Origin: CAKVON01 sp902475665
Lineage (GTDB): Bacteria; Actinomycetota; Coriobacteriia; Coriobacteriales; Atopobiaceae
DNA: 64,000 nt
Reading direction: 5' to 3'
Assembly (NCBI GenBank): GCA_036321795.1
Contig: JAWQCY010000003.1
Span: 169,057-233,056, forward strand
Shown here one piece after another: positions 24,783 through 34,025 of this stretch (its first letter is position 1; the number at the start of each line of letters is the position of its first letter). The translations under genes were made by a program, and so were the position numbers. The notes below the pieces were generated by a model. That model saw only the letters and a list, made by a program, of their open reading frames with translations. It was not told the DNA's origin and ran no database searches.

Positions 24783-25245
24783 AGTCCCTATCCCTTAGAA
24801 AAGCGATTACCTGCTGGAGAACGTCTTTGGAGGCGGAGCTGACGCGGAGCTTGTCACCCTCAACTACAGCCTTAGCCTTAAGCTTCTGATCACGAATGTC
24901 CTTCGCAATCTTCTTAGCGGTGTCCTTGTCGATGCCCTGAACAATGTGCCCGATAAGCCTGACGGAAGAACCCGTCGCAGGTTGAGGATCATCCCAGCGA
25001 ACGGCCTTCAAGTCGACCTGGCGCTTTACAAGCCTGCCGTTAAGCACATCAATTACCTGACTGGCAGTGAACTCGGACGGTGCGGAGACGGTGAAGGTAC
25101 CGTCAGCCTTCGAAAGCTCGATGGTGGCACCTGTACCCTTAAGGTCATAGCGCTGTGTAAGCTCGCGAGCGGTCTGCTGGTAGGCGTTGTCGACTTCCTG
25201 CATGTCAACGGTCGAAACGACGTCGAAGCTAGATTCTTTGGCCAT
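24748..25245 (-). CDS. yajQ: YajQ family nucleotide-binding protein
   Basis: 165 residues of the DUF520/YajQ family: the start ESSFDVVSTVDMQEVDNAYQ, the central QRYDLKGTGATIELSKADG and the ending VIAFLRDRDYGQPLQFNNYR are highly typical. Family members bind nucleotides, including cyclic di-GMP in some proteobacteria, and may act in gene regulation. No other cyclic di-GMP gene is seen here. It has a GGGAGG binding site. Confidence 0.93.
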   Translation of the reverse strand: MAKESSFDVVSTVDMQEVDNAYQQTARELTQRYDLKGTGATIELSKADGTFTVSAPSEFTASQVIDVLNGRLVKRQVDLKAVRWDDPQPATGSSVRLIGHIVQGIDKDTAKKIAKDIRDQKLKAKAVVEGDKLRVSSASKDVLQQVIAFLRDRDYGQPLQFNNYR

Positions 25246-25296
25246 GCGTTAAACCTCCCTAACAAGGAACAACTGTTATCTGTCGAGAAGAACGGG

Positions 25297-26838
25297 TTAC
25301 TCGGAATCGTAGGTCCCGTCGTCATAGTTGTTATCACCGACGGTGGATGCGGCGGTGGCGGCAGTCGTGGCGGAAATCTTCGGGCCTTCAATGGTAAGCG
25401 TGCCGACGCCCGAAGAAAGCTCGTCAAATTTGACCTTCTCGCCATCCCTCGTGACCGTAACGGCAGTGGTGTCGGCAACCTGAATCGTAAGGGTTTGGTT
25501 GACGGTGAAGGTCTTCTCCCACGGGCCAGTAACAGTCTCGGCAACCTCACTCTTGCCGCCATTGTCAATCTCGACCCAAGAGACGGCGCCGTCGGCGACC
25601 TTGACGGTAACTGTCGCGGGAGTGGCCTCTGTCGTCGCGGCCGAAGTTGAGGTTGCGACAGCTGTCGTTGCGGCTTGCGTAGTTGCAGCCTGAGACGTTG
25701 CGGACTGTTGAGTCGTGACCGAGCTGACAGCCATCTGCTTGTTGTCGCCCGCAATCGGAGAAACGCAGGATTTAACCGCCATCGAGAAAATGAGAACAAG
25801 CGCAACGATCAACGCCACTATGACTGTGGCCATGGTCCTACGGCTGTCGGAAAAAAATACCTGCAGAAAACCGAGAAGACCCGACTGCTGGGGAGCAGGG
25901 CGCGAGGCCCTACCCTGCAGCTGGCGCCTACCGGCATCACCAGACCTACGACGGACGTTAGGCCTTTGCGGGGTGGACCTGTCGCGGCTCGTGCTGCGCC
26001 CCTGGCGAGTCGATGCCGCGCGGTATGGCCTGGCATCATTGGAAACCCTCAGATCATCGTCATACTGCGACGCGCTCACGCCACGCGAGATGACATCATC
26101 GCGTCCATAGGCAACGCTTCGCCCGGCGTTTCTCGGCTGGCTGTCTCCCTCAACGTAATGTTGGGACGATCGGCGACTCCTCTGGCGGGAATATGCATCG
26201 TAGGCAGATTGACCGTTGTACGACCGCGAACCGTAACCCGTCTGACGCTGACTCCCATCGCCGAGCTGAGGACGCTGTGGGTATTGACCCTGTCCATAGG
26301 TACCAGGGTACCTAAGAGAGCCCGTACGATCGGATTGACCCAAATACGTCCTGCCCGAAACGAGTGGACTCGACTGACGCCAAGTGTCAGAACGACGACG
26401 CACGGGAGAGGTAGAGTCGAACTCACCTGCAATACCAAGCTGGGGGTTGTCGGGCAACAGGTGCGTGGGACCAGGCAGATTCGACTTTCCCGATGACTGC
26501 GTCTGGGGGACCTCATAGGTCGGCTCGCCAAACTGCGAGGAAGACCGCCCCTGACGGGTGCGACGTCCCAGCTCGTGGGAAGACGATCCGTTGGTGTGCT
26601 CGTACAGGTCCTCCTGAAACTGATCGACGACATCTCGGGGATTAAGACCGAGATAGCGCGCATACGAGGAGAGCATGCCCTGGGCATAACCGCTTTTGGG
26701 GATGGCGGGATAATCGCCCTCCTCAAAGGCTATAAGAACTTGCTCGCGCAGCTTGAGGACCTTAGAAGCCTGTTCGATGCTCAGGCCGAGCTGGTGCCTA
26801 CGCTCCACAAGCATCTCACTGAAGCGAGGACGCGGCAC
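25297..26838 (-). CDS. rodZ: RodZ-like helix-turn-helix membrane protein with long disordered linker
   Basis: 513 residues. An N-terminal HTH_25-type helix-turn-helix (about 5-70; LSIEQASKVLKLREQVLIA, GYAQGMLSSYARYLGL) is followed by some 240 residues rich in Ser, Arg, Gln, Tyr and Gly, a membrane helix (about 337-358) and an outer Thr/Ala-rich stalk with a DUF4115-like beta domain. RodZ couples the elongation machinery to cytoskeleton in rods. The position between ftsK and pgsA matches YmfM of Bacillus. The linker is unusually long. The start abuts the ftsK stop. Confidence 0.8.
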   Translation of the reverse strand: MPRPRFSEMLVERRHQLGLSIEQASKVLKLREQVLIAFEEGDYPAIPKSGYAQGMLSSYARYLGLNPRDVVDQFQEDLYEHTNGSSSHELGRRTRQGRSSSQFGEPTYEVPQTQSSGKSNLPGPTHLLPDNPQLGIAGEFDSTSPVRRRSDTWRQSSPLVSGRTYLGQSDRTGSLRYPGTYGQGQYPQRPQLGDGSQRQTGYGSRSYNGQSAYDAYSRQRSRRSSQHYVEGDSQPRNAGRSVAYGRDDVISRGVSASQYDDDLRVSNDARPYRAASTRQGRSTSRDRSTPQRPNVRRRSGDAGRRQLQGRASRPAPQQSGLLGFLQVFFSDSRRTMATVIVALIVALVLIFSMAVKSCVSPIAGDNKQMAVSSVTTQQSATSQAATTQAATTAVATSTSAATTEATPATVTVKVADGAVSWVEIDNGGKSEVAETVTGPWEKTFTVNQTLTIQVADTTAVTVTRDGEKVKFDELSSGVGTLTIEGPKISATTAATAASTVGDNNYDDGTYDSE

Positions 26839-29352
26839 CTACTCTACCTCCCGATAAGCCGATTCGGCGGACTTGAGTTCCTCAAGCCCGTCTGCGTCGA
26901 GCAGAACCTCTCGCGGCTTTGCGCCATCAGGCGGGCCCACGACACCCTTCTGTTCGAGCATATCCATAATTCTTCCTGCCCTAGCGTACCCCACCTTAAG
27001 CCTGCGCTGCAGACCGGAGGTGGAACCCAGTTGAGAGTCCACAACTATCTGCGCGGCCTCCCACACTAGCGGGTCATCATCCTCTGCAACGTCTACGGAT
27101 GTTCCAGGCTTACCTGGGGCAACAACCGACAAGATGTCCTCATGGTAATCCGCCTCGTGATGCTCCTTGATAAACTCAACGACCTTCTCGACCTCGGGTT
27201 CCGAGACAAAACATGCCTGCGCGCGCTTGGGCCTACGACCACGAAGCTTGTAAAGCATGTCGCCCTTACCCATAAGGCGTTCAGCTCCGGTCTGGTCGAG
27301 AATGATGCGAGAGTTGATGCTGTTGTCGACCGACAGAGCAACACGGTTGTCGATGTTCGCCTTGATGAGGCCGGTGACGACGTCGGCAGAAGGACGCTGC
27401 GTGGCAACGATCAGGTGAATGCCTGCCGCACGCCCCAGCTGAGCGATGCGGACGATGGACGCCTCGACGTCCTTACCCGCAACCATCATCAAGTCGGAGA
27501 GCTCATCGATCACGATAACGAAATAAGGCATCTTCTTAGGCGGATTCTCCATCTCGGAGAGGCGGCCCCCCTCAACTTGCCCGTTGAAAGAGCGAATGTC
27601 ACGAACCTTGTAGTGTTCGAAAACCTTGAGCCTGCGCTCCATCTCGGTGACACCCCATTGCAACGCCGAAGTCGCCTGCCTGGGCTCGGTGACAACGGGA
27701 ACGTAGAGATGAGGAAGGCCGGCATAGAACGTGAACTCGACTCGCTTCGGGTCGACCATGATGAGCCTGAGCTCCTCGGGCGTCGCCCTCATGAGCATTG
27801 TCATCACGATACTGTTGAGAAGGACTGACTTACCTGAACCCGTGGTGCCCGCAACAAGGAGGTGCGGAAGGCTGGCAATGTCAACCACCACAGGCTTGCC
27901 CTCAGAGTCGCGGCCAAAGGCCGCCTCCAAAGGGCCGCCCTTCACGAAAGGCAGAACGTCACCAAGGTAAACAGGTTGTGTTTTCGAGTTGGGTATCTCG
28001 ATTCCAACAAGAGAAGTGCCTGGGATTGGGGCGAATATGCGCACGGACTTCGCCGCCAGCGACAAGGCGATGTCGTCCTGAAGATTCGTGATCTTGTTGA
28101 CGCGCTCGCCCTCTCCCATCTCAATCTTGAAGGTGGTTACGGAAGGCCCGGCAACCCACCCAGCAACGCGACTGGTGAGGCCGAACTCCTCTAGGGTTGA
28201 CTGGAGCTTCTCGGCAACCTCACCAAGCTGCTCGGAAGTCGCGGCGCTAGTGGCGGAATCAGGGTTGAAATTAATCATCGAGATTGGCGGCAAGACAGCG
28301 TCATCGTCTCCTGAGGGAGAAACGACGGGGGCCTCAGCGACCGCGGAAGACTTCTTGGAAGGGGTCTTGGGATCCTCGAGCTTGGCCTTTCCGGCTCCCT
28401 TGGAAACCACAGTCTTATTCTGCAGAAAGGCAGGGACGTTTCCGCGAACCGCCTCAGACGAACATGACGCAGGCTCCCCAACGCTCGGGACGCCAACAAG
28501 CGTCGAGCCCTCATCAAACGGAAGCAACTCGGGCTCGTCCTCGTTAGGCTTGGGCTTGGCAGCCTTCCTCTTGCGCGACAGCATGGTGGTCTTAGCCGCA
28601 GGCTCCACAAACTGGGTCTTGTCGGTATCACGGCGAAGCACAGAGGTCTTCCGTGCGCCGATGAAGGTTGTCTGAGGGGCCTCCGACTTGCCACGTGATT
28701 CTTTTGCACCCCTTGCGGGCTTGGGAGCCTTTACGCGCGACGCAGGCGGCATGGGGTTAGCCAGCCTCTCGCTGCGACGCTCTTCCATACGCTCGGCTGC
28801 GGCACTTGCCTTGTCCTGAAGCATTCCAACGGCATCGGAAATCGAGAAACCGCAGACTATCACTCCAGCAACAATCACACCGCAAAGAAGAACAAGGGTC
28901 ACAACATGGCCGAACAACGACAAGAGCACCCATGCCACGCCAGAGCCAACATAACCTCCAGCCGAGGCAAGCGAATCGGCATCAAAGACAACGCCAGGGT
29001 TCGATTCGGCGCCAACGACATTGGCGGACAGAATCGACAGAATCGCAAGCACAATCATCCCGAGCCCAAGGGCGATTCGCGAGCTCACCGGGTTCTCCGT
29101 TCGGACGAAGAACGTCACCGCAAACACGAACAACGCGATGGGAACGAGCATCGCCCCCGAACCAAAGCCAAGAACGAGCGCCTCCCCCATCGCATGCGTC
29201 ACAGGAGCAGAGCTGGGTGACACGAGCGAGAAGAGCATGGCTATGGAGACGACCGCAACCAGGACGCCCGTGATGTCGTTTGCCAGTGTCGAGCGGGCCT
29301 CGCCCGCACCACCCCTGGACGAGCCGCGACCCTTTGCGCGCTTCGCTGCCAC
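26839..29352 (-). CDS. ftsK: DNA translocase FtsK/SpoIIIE
   Basis: Pumps chromosomal DNA through the closing septum. 837 residues: four membrane segments (about 27-47, 58-84, 93-112, 137-167), a charged linker (180-360), the alpha-beta motor with Walker A AGTTGSGKS (501-509) and RLIMVDPKRVEF, PYFVIVIDELSDLM, and a C-terminal gamma winged-helix (GLQRRLKVGYARAGRIMDMLE) that reads orientation sequences. GTG and ATG alternatives near the start are possible. rnj lies 3 bases upstream. Confidence 0.96.
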   Translation of the reverse strand: MAAKRAKGRGSSRGGAGEARSTLANDITGVLVAVVSIAMLFSLVSPSSAPVTHAMGEALVLGFGSGAMLVPIALFVFAVTFFVRTENPVSSRIALGLGMIVLAILSILSANVVGAESNPGVVFDADSLASAGGYVGSGVAWVLLSLFGHVVTLVLLCGVIVAGVIVCGFSISDAVGMLQDKASAAAERMEERRSERLANPMPPASRVKAPKPARGAKESRGKSEAPQTTFIGARKTSVLRRDTDKTQFVEPAAKTTMLSRKRKAAKPKPNEDEPELLPFDEGSTLVGVPSVGEPASCSSEAVRGNVPAFLQNKTVVSKGAGKAKLEDPKTPSKKSSAVAEAPVVSPSGDDDAVLPPISMINFNPDSATSAATSEQLGEVAEKLQSTLEEFGLTSRVAGWVAGPSVTTFKIEMGEGERVNKITNLQDDIALSLAAKSVRIFAPIPGTSLVGIEIPNSKTQPVYLGDVLPFVKGGPLEAAFGRDSEGKPVVVDIASLPHLLVAGTTGSGKSVLLNSIVMTMLMRATPEELRLIMVDPKRVEFTFYAGLPHLYVPVVTEPRQATSALQWGVTEMERRLKVFEHYKVRDIRSFNGQVEGGRLSEMENPPKKMPYFVIVIDELSDLMMVAGKDVEASIVRIAQLGRAAGIHLIVATQRPSADVVTGLIKANIDNRVALSVDNSINSRIILDQTGAERLMGKGDMLYKLRGRRPKRAQACFVSEPEVEKVVEFIKEHHEADYHEDILSVVAPGKPGTSVDVAEDDDPLVWEAAQIVVDSQLGSTSGLQRRLKVGYARAGRIMDMLEQKGVVGPPDGAKPREVLLDADGLEELKSAESAYREVE

Positions 29353-29355
29353 TTG

Positions 29356-31017
29356 CTAGACCTCCATGACCACGGGAATGACCATGGGCCTGGTGTGCGT
29401 CTTGTTCCAAAGATAGTTGGAAAGGTTGTTTCGAGCGGTCTTGCGAAGCGACTCGATGCTGGAACCACCGCTGGAGGCGTTGTTGATGGATGTCCTGACA
29501 GATTCCTGCGCTCCGTTAATAAGCTCGTCATCGTTGGCAAAGGAGACGCCACGGCTGGAAATCTCGACCTCATCGACCTTGTGCGAGCGAGAAGAGATCG
29601 CGATAACGCAGGTGACGATGCCATCCTGGGAGAGCTTCTGCCGATCACGAAGAACCGCGGGCTCGGTGTCGCCGATGCGAAGGCCGTCGACATAAACGAT
29701 GCCAGACTCGACAGGAACGCCGCGACGGACGACACCGCCACGCATTTCCAGAGTGTCGCCGTTATCCTCGACAAAGATGTTCTCCTCAGGGATGCCCATC
29801 TGAACGGCAAGCTTTGCATGAGCGCGAAGGTGAATCGCCTCGCCGTGGACCGGCATGAAATAGGTCGGGTGCGTCATGGCCAGCATGAGCCTGAGCTCCT
29901 CCTGGCTGCCGTGACCAGAAACGTGCACGAGAGCATTGGACTTGTCGTAGATCTCGCAACCGACCTTCGCAAGCGAGTTGATGATGCCCTGGACGGACTT
30001 CTCGTTGCCGGGAACGGGAGTGGCGGAGATGATCACCGTGTCGTTTGCGGTGATGGAAAGAGACTTGTGCTCGCCATTGGCCATACGCGAGAGCGCGGAA
30101 AGCGGCTCGCCCTGGCTGCCGGTGCACAAGACAACGATCTTATCCTCGGGAATCTCGTCGACGTTATAGGCGTCGATGATGTTCTCGTCAGCGATGCGCA
30201 GGTAGCCAAGCTCGCGGGCGATCTTGGTGTTGGTAACCATGGAACGACCGGTCACCACGACCTTACGACCGACGGCAGTCGCACAATCGCACACCTGCTG
30301 CAGACGGTGGATGTGGCTCGAGAAGCTCGCCACGAAGACGCGACCGGGCGCATTCTTGATGATGTGGCGCAAGGCACCACCGACAGCGGCCTCGGACTGG
30401 GTGAAGCCAGGTCGGGTCGCGTTGGTCGAGTCAGAAAGCAGAAGGTCGATCCCCTGCTTGCCGAACTTGTTGATGGCATGGTAGTTGGGACGGACGCCAT
30501 CAATGGGAGTCTGGTCGAGCTTGAAGTCGCCCGTGTGAAGGACGGTTCCCTGAGGAGTGCGCAGAAACACACCCAGGGCACCCGGAATGGAGTGCGTCAT
30601 CGAGAAGAAGTCGATGGAGAAGCACCCGAGGTCCAGGTGAACACCGTCTCGGACCTCCTTGAACCTGGGAGACTTGATGTTGTGCTCGGCGAGCTTGCCC
30701 TGAATGATTCCGAGCGTAAGGTCGCTCGAGTAGATGGGAACCTTGGGAACCAGATCCTGCAGCAGGTACGGCAGGGCTCCGGTGTGGTCCTCGTGGCCAT
30801 GCGTGATGATGATGCCACGGAGCTTGTCCTCGTTCTCCAGAACATAGGTGTAGTCAGGAAGCACGAGGTCGATGCCGGGCTGATCATCGTCGGGGAACAT
30901 GAGGCCCGCGTCAATCAGGATCATGTCATCGCCGCACTCGAAGGCGGTCATGTTCTTTCCGATGCCGTCGAGACCGCCGAGCGGGATGATTCTCAGGGGA
31001 GGCTTCTTCTTGGCCAT
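29356..31017 (-). CDS. rnj: Ribonuclease J
   Basis: A metallo-beta-lactamase/beta-CASP nuclease with 5'-exo and endo activity on RNA. 553 residues: the metal motif HGHEDH (73-78), the DSTNATRPGFTQSE beta-CASP segment, CTGSQGEPLSALSRMANGEH, and HVSGHGSQEELRLML. A single copy is seen, as in actinobacteria. Together with RNase Y and PNPase in this window, most of the mRNA decay core is encoded here. GAAAGGACC precedes the ATG. Confidence 0.95.
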   Translation of the reverse strand: MAKKKPPLRIIPLGGLDGIGKNMTAFECGDDMILIDAGLMFPDDDQPGIDLVLPDYTYVLENEDKLRGIIITHGHEDHTGALPYLLQDLVPKVPIYSSDLTLGIIQGKLAEHNIKSPRFKEVRDGVHLDLGCFSIDFFSMTHSIPGALGVFLRTPQGTVLHTGDFKLDQTPIDGVRPNYHAINKFGKQGIDLLLSDSTNATRPGFTQSEAAVGGALRHIIKNAPGRVFVASFSSHIHRLQQVCDCATAVGRKVVVTGRSMVTNTKIARELGYLRIADENIIDAYNVDEIPEDKIVVLCTGSQGEPLSALSRMANGEHKSLSITANDTVIISATPVPGNEKSVQGIINSLAKVGCEIYDKSNALVHVSGHGSQEELRLMLAMTHPTYFMPVHGEAIHLRAHAKLAVQMGIPEENIFVEDNGDTLEMRGGVVRRGVPVESGIVYVDGLRIGDTEPAVLRDRQKLSQDGIVTCVIAISSRSHKVDEVEISSRGVSFANDDELINGAQESVRTSINNASSGGSSIESLRKTARNNLSNYLWNKTHTRPMVIPVVMEV

Positions 31018-31053
31018 GTGGCTTGGGTCCTTTCGCTAGGTTCTTACGTGAAG

Positions 31054-31126
31054 ACGGCCCTGTGGCCGTAACGTGCGGTTTGTCGGTGCCTTCGTGGGAT
31101 GTTCGGCACGCATTCGAACAATATTA
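31054..31126 (-). promoter_or_regulatory. rnj leader: -10 box, inverted repeat and hairpin
   Basis: On the minus strand TAATAT (31121-31126) is a -10 candidate. Immediately downstream lies an inverted repeat TGTTCG-9-CGAACA (31100-31120) that would overlap the transcription start, and nearer the gene a hairpin ACGGCC-ACAG-GGCCGT (31054-31069). No convincing -35 is seen. The layout suggests operator or autoregulatory control of rnj, but this is inference. Confidence 0.35.
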
Positions 31127-31195
31127 CCCAAACAGGCACGCCAATCTCACATCGGTAACAAGACAGCACGAACCAAGCAGACCAGTTCGATAACG

Positions 31196-31228
31196 AGAAG
31201 GGCCGGACGGCTTGATGCCGCCCGGCCC
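31196..31228 (-). terminator. Terminator after pnp
   Basis: A 12-bp GC stem with one A-C mismatch (31200-31211 with 31217-31228), a short loop and then TTCTCGTT on the minus strand, 33 bases after the pnp stop. Confidence 0.8.
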
Positions 31229-31260
31229 CAAAAGGCAACTAAACTGTACGCCCTCAAATG

Positions 31261-33483
31261 TTAGTTCGAGTCGTGATGACGACGGCGGGGCTGACGGCCC
31301 TGGTCGCCGGGGTGTCTGCTGCCAGAGCGCTCGCCCTTGCGCTCGCGGCGCTCACCGTGACCGTCAGAGTGCTTGCCGGAGGCAGCGGGAGCCTCGGGCT
31401 TGTCGATGCGGTCAAGGCTAATCTTGCCCTTCTCGTCAACCTCGAGGACGCGAACCTTGACCTCGTCACCGACGTTGAGGACATCCTCAACCTTGTCGAC
31501 GCGACCCTGAGTGACGCGGGAGATGTGCAGCAGGCCGTCCTTGCCGGGCAGCAGCTCGACGAAGGCACCGAAGGGCTGAATGCCCACGACGCGACCGGTG
31601 TACTCCTCGCCGACCTCGGGGACCTTGACGATGGCCTTGATGCGCTCGGCGGCCTCGTCGCCGGCGCCGTTGATGCCCGCGATGAAGACGGTGCCATCCT
31701 CCTGGATGTCAATCGTGGCGCCAGTGTCGTCCTGGATGCCACGGATGACCTTGCCACCAGAGCCGATGACGTCACGAATCTTGTCGGTCGGAATCTGCAG
31801 GCTGATGATCTGCGGCGCGGTGTCCTTGGGAGTCTCACGGCACTCGGGGATGGCCTCGAGCATCGTGTTGAGGATGAAAGCACGACCCTCGTGGGCCTGG
31901 TGCAGGGCCTGGGCGAGAATCTCGGGCGTGAGGCCGGTGGCCTTGTTGTCCATCTGCATGGCAGTGATGCCACGCTCGGTACCCGTCACCTTGAAGTCCA
32001 TGTCGCCGAGGAAGTCCTCGAGGCCCTGGATGTCGGACAGGACGACGGTCTTGCCCTCCTCCTGGATGAGACCCATGGCGATACCAGAGACCGGGCGCTT
32101 CAGGGGCACGCCGGCATCCATGAGGGCAAGGGTGGAGCCGCAGGTCGAAGCCATCGAAGAAGAGCCGTTGGACTCCATGACCTCGGAGACGACGCGAATG
32201 GTATAGGGGAACTCCTCCTCGGAGGGAATCACGGGGAGAAGGGCTCGCTCGGCGAGGTTGCCATGGCCGATCTCACGACGCTTGGGGCTACCCATACGAC
32301 CGGTCTCGCCGGTGCAGTACGGCGGGAAGTTGTAGTGGTGAATGTAGCGCTTTCCATCGACGGGCTCGATGGTGTCGAGGCGCTGCCACTCGTTGAGCAT
32401 GCCCAGGGTGCAGACGGACAAGACCTGGGTCTGACCACGCTGGAAGAGGCCAGAGCCGTGAACCAGCGGCAGATAATCGGGCTTGACCATCAGCGGACGA
32501 ATCTCGTCGGCAGCACGGCCGTCGACGCGCTCGCCGGTCTCGACGACCATGATGCGCATGGCGTGCTTCTCGAGGCTCTTGAGCTCGACCGGGATCTCGC
32601 GGCTGTACTGGAGCTGCTCCTCCTCGGTGAACTCGTCCTTGATGGAGGCCTTGAGCTGCTCGACCTTACCGATACGGGAAAGCTTGTCGGCATCCTTAAG
32701 GGCGGCACTCATCTCGTCATAGTGGGCGAAGACCTTGTCGTGGACATAGGGAACAGGCTCGTCGTAGATGTACTCACGCTGCTGGATGGGACCATTGACC
32801 TGCTCGACCTTCTCGAAGAACTTCTTCTGCTCCTCGCAGAAGGCGGCAATTGCCTCCTGGCCGAAGGCCATCGCGGCAAGCATGTCATCCTCGGAGATCT
32901 CCTGAGCGGAGGCCTCGAGCATCGAGATGAAGTCGGGGGTGCCGGCCAGCTCGAGATCGAGGTCGGAGGCGTCGCGCTCCTCGTAGGTGGGGTTGACGAG
33001 GAACTCGCCCGTCTCAGGGTCGCGGCCGATGCGCACGCAGGCGAGCGGGCCCTCGAAGGGAACGCCACCGACGGTCAGAGCGGCGCTAGCGGCCATGATG
33101 CAGATGGTGTCTACGGGATTGACCTGGTCGGCCACCAGGGACGTGGCGACAACCTGAACCTCGTTGCGGAAGCCTGCCGGGAAGGACGGACGAAGCGGAC
33201 GGTCGATCATGCGGGCGGTGAGGGTGGCCTTCTCGGACGGACGGGCCTCACGCTTGAGGTAGCCGCCGGGAATGCGGCCGACGGCGTACATCTTCTCGAT
33301 GAAGTCGACGGTCAGCGGGAAGAAGTCGTAATCCTTACGCTCCTTCGAGACGACGGCGGTGAGAAGCACCGTGGAGTCGCCCTGCTTGACCAGGCAGGAG
33401 CCAGTGGCCTGCTTGGCGAGCTCGCCGGTCTCCAGGGCATAGTGCTTGCCGTAGAGGTCGAACTCGTGGGTAACCTTTGCCAT
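31261..33483 (-). CDS. pnp: Polyribonucleotide nucleotidyltransferase (PNPase)
   Basis: A phosphorolytic 3'-exoribonuclease. 740 residues: two RNase PH domains (RPLRPSFPAGFRNEVQV, SNGSSSMASTCGSTLALMDAGVPL, GDMDFKVTGTERGITAMQMD), a KH domain (IPTDKIRDVIGSGGKVIRGI) and an S1 domain (GEEYTGRVVGIQPFGAFVEL). The basic, His-rich tail after the S1 domain is extra. It follows rpsO in the classical rpsO-pnp order. Confidence 0.97.
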   Translation of the reverse strand: MAKVTHEFDLYGKHYALETGELAKQATGSCLVKQGDSTVLLTAVVSKERKDYDFFPLTVDFIEKMYAVGRIPGGYLKREARPSEKATLTARMIDRPLRPSFPAGFRNEVQVVATSLVADQVNPVDTICIMAASAALTVGGVPFEGPLACVRIGRDPETGEFLVNPTYEERDASDLDLELAGTPDFISMLEASAQEISEDDMLAAMAFGQEAIAAFCEEQKKFFEKVEQVNGPIQQREYIYDEPVPYVHDKVFAHYDEMSAALKDADKLSRIGKVEQLKASIKDEFTEEEQLQYSREIPVELKSLEKHAMRIMVVETGERVDGRAADEIRPLMVKPDYLPLVHGSGLFQRGQTQVLSVCTLGMLNEWQRLDTIEPVDGKRYIHHYNFPPYCTGETGRMGSPKRREIGHGNLAERALLPVIPSEEEFPYTIRVVSEVMESNGSSSMASTCGSTLALMDAGVPLKRPVSGIAMGLIQEEGKTVVLSDIQGLEDFLGDMDFKVTGTERGITAMQMDNKATGLTPEILAQALHQAHEGRAFILNTMLEAIPECRETPKDTAPQIISLQIPTDKIRDVIGSGGKVIRGIQDDTGATIDIQEDGTVFIAGINGAGDEAAERIKAIVKVPEVGEEYTGRVVGIQPFGAFVELLPGKDGLLHISRVTQGRVDKVEDVLNVGDEVKVRVLEVDEKGKISLDRIDKPEAPAASGKHSDGHGERRERKGERSGSRHPGDQGRQPRRRHHDSN

Positions 33484-33501
33484 TTTTCTTTCCCCTTATC
33501 T

Positions 33502-33523
33502 CCATCCGCCCCATTGCGGATGG
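33502..33523 (-). promoter_or_regulatory. pnp leader hairpin
   Basis: CCATCCGC and GCGGATGG pair around a 6-base loop, 20 bases before the pnp ATG and after the rpsO terminator. In other bacteria a pnp leader hairpin mediates autogenous control through RNase cleavage; a similar role is possible here. Confidence 0.45.
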
Positions 33524-33532
33524 GCCTCATAA

Positions 33533-33559
33533 AACAGGAGGCGCCCTTGTGGCGCCTCC
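33533..33559 (-). terminator. Terminator after rpsO
   Basis: A perfect 9-bp stem GGAGGCGCC/GGCGCCTCC, loop of 5, followed on the minus strand by TGTTTTAT. It allows partial read-through into pnp. Confidence 0.8.
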
Positions 33560-33571
33560 CTTGGGTCCTCT

Positions 33572-33853
33572 TTACTGGACGTTGTCGCGAATGCCGAGCT
33601 TGGCGATCAGCTCACGGTACTCGTTGATGTCGTTCTTCTTGATGTAGGAGAGAAGACGACGACGCTTACCAACGAGCATCAGAAGGCCGCGACGGGTGTG
33701 GAAGTCCTTCTTGTGGGACTTCATGTGCTCGGTGAGGTTGGCGATGCGCTTGCTCAGGATCGCAACCTGAACCTTGGCAGAGCCGGAGTCGTGCTCATTG
33801 GCACCAAACTCCTTGATGATGTCCTCAACCTGCTGCTTGGTGATGGTAGCCAT
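33572..33853 (-). CDS. rpsO: 30S ribosomal protein S15
   Basis: 93 residues, close to the family's usual 89. The core segments HDSGSAKVQVAILSKRIANL, THMKSHKKDFHTRRGLLMLV-like helix and GKRRRLLSYIKKND bind 16S rRNA helices. ATG 33853 has a GGAGG site, so longer readings upstream are rejected. The 172 bases between rpsO and recO hold the rpsO promoter region, but I see no clear boxes. Confidence 0.96.
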   Translation of the reverse strand: MATITKQQVEDIIKEFGANEHDSGSAKVQVAILSKRIANLTEHMKSHKKDFHTRRGLLMLVGKRRRLLSYIKKNDINEYRELIAKLGIRDNVQ

Positions 33854-34025
33854 GTGCCTCCACCTTTCCGGCGTCTTCGACGCCCTTCTCGGCCGCCTGC
33901 GCGACCTGATCCATTCGCCCGATACCGCGTGACCATGCAGGTGGTGCGTGGAAACGAGGTGACGGGTAGAAACAACCTGGCTGAGTATAGCAGAGAAGTC
34001 CGATGCACGGCCAAGCACACGAGTA

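Noticed and set aside
29353..31071. A very long plus-strand open frame opposite rnj
   Set aside because: It mirrors the codon bias of the real gene on the other strand; rnj has every family motif, and the antisense product has none.
31258..33627. A 789-codon plus-strand open frame opposite pnp
   Set aside because: Same effect of high-GC codon usage; the translation is Leu/Asp/Gly-rich low complexity and pnp is certain.
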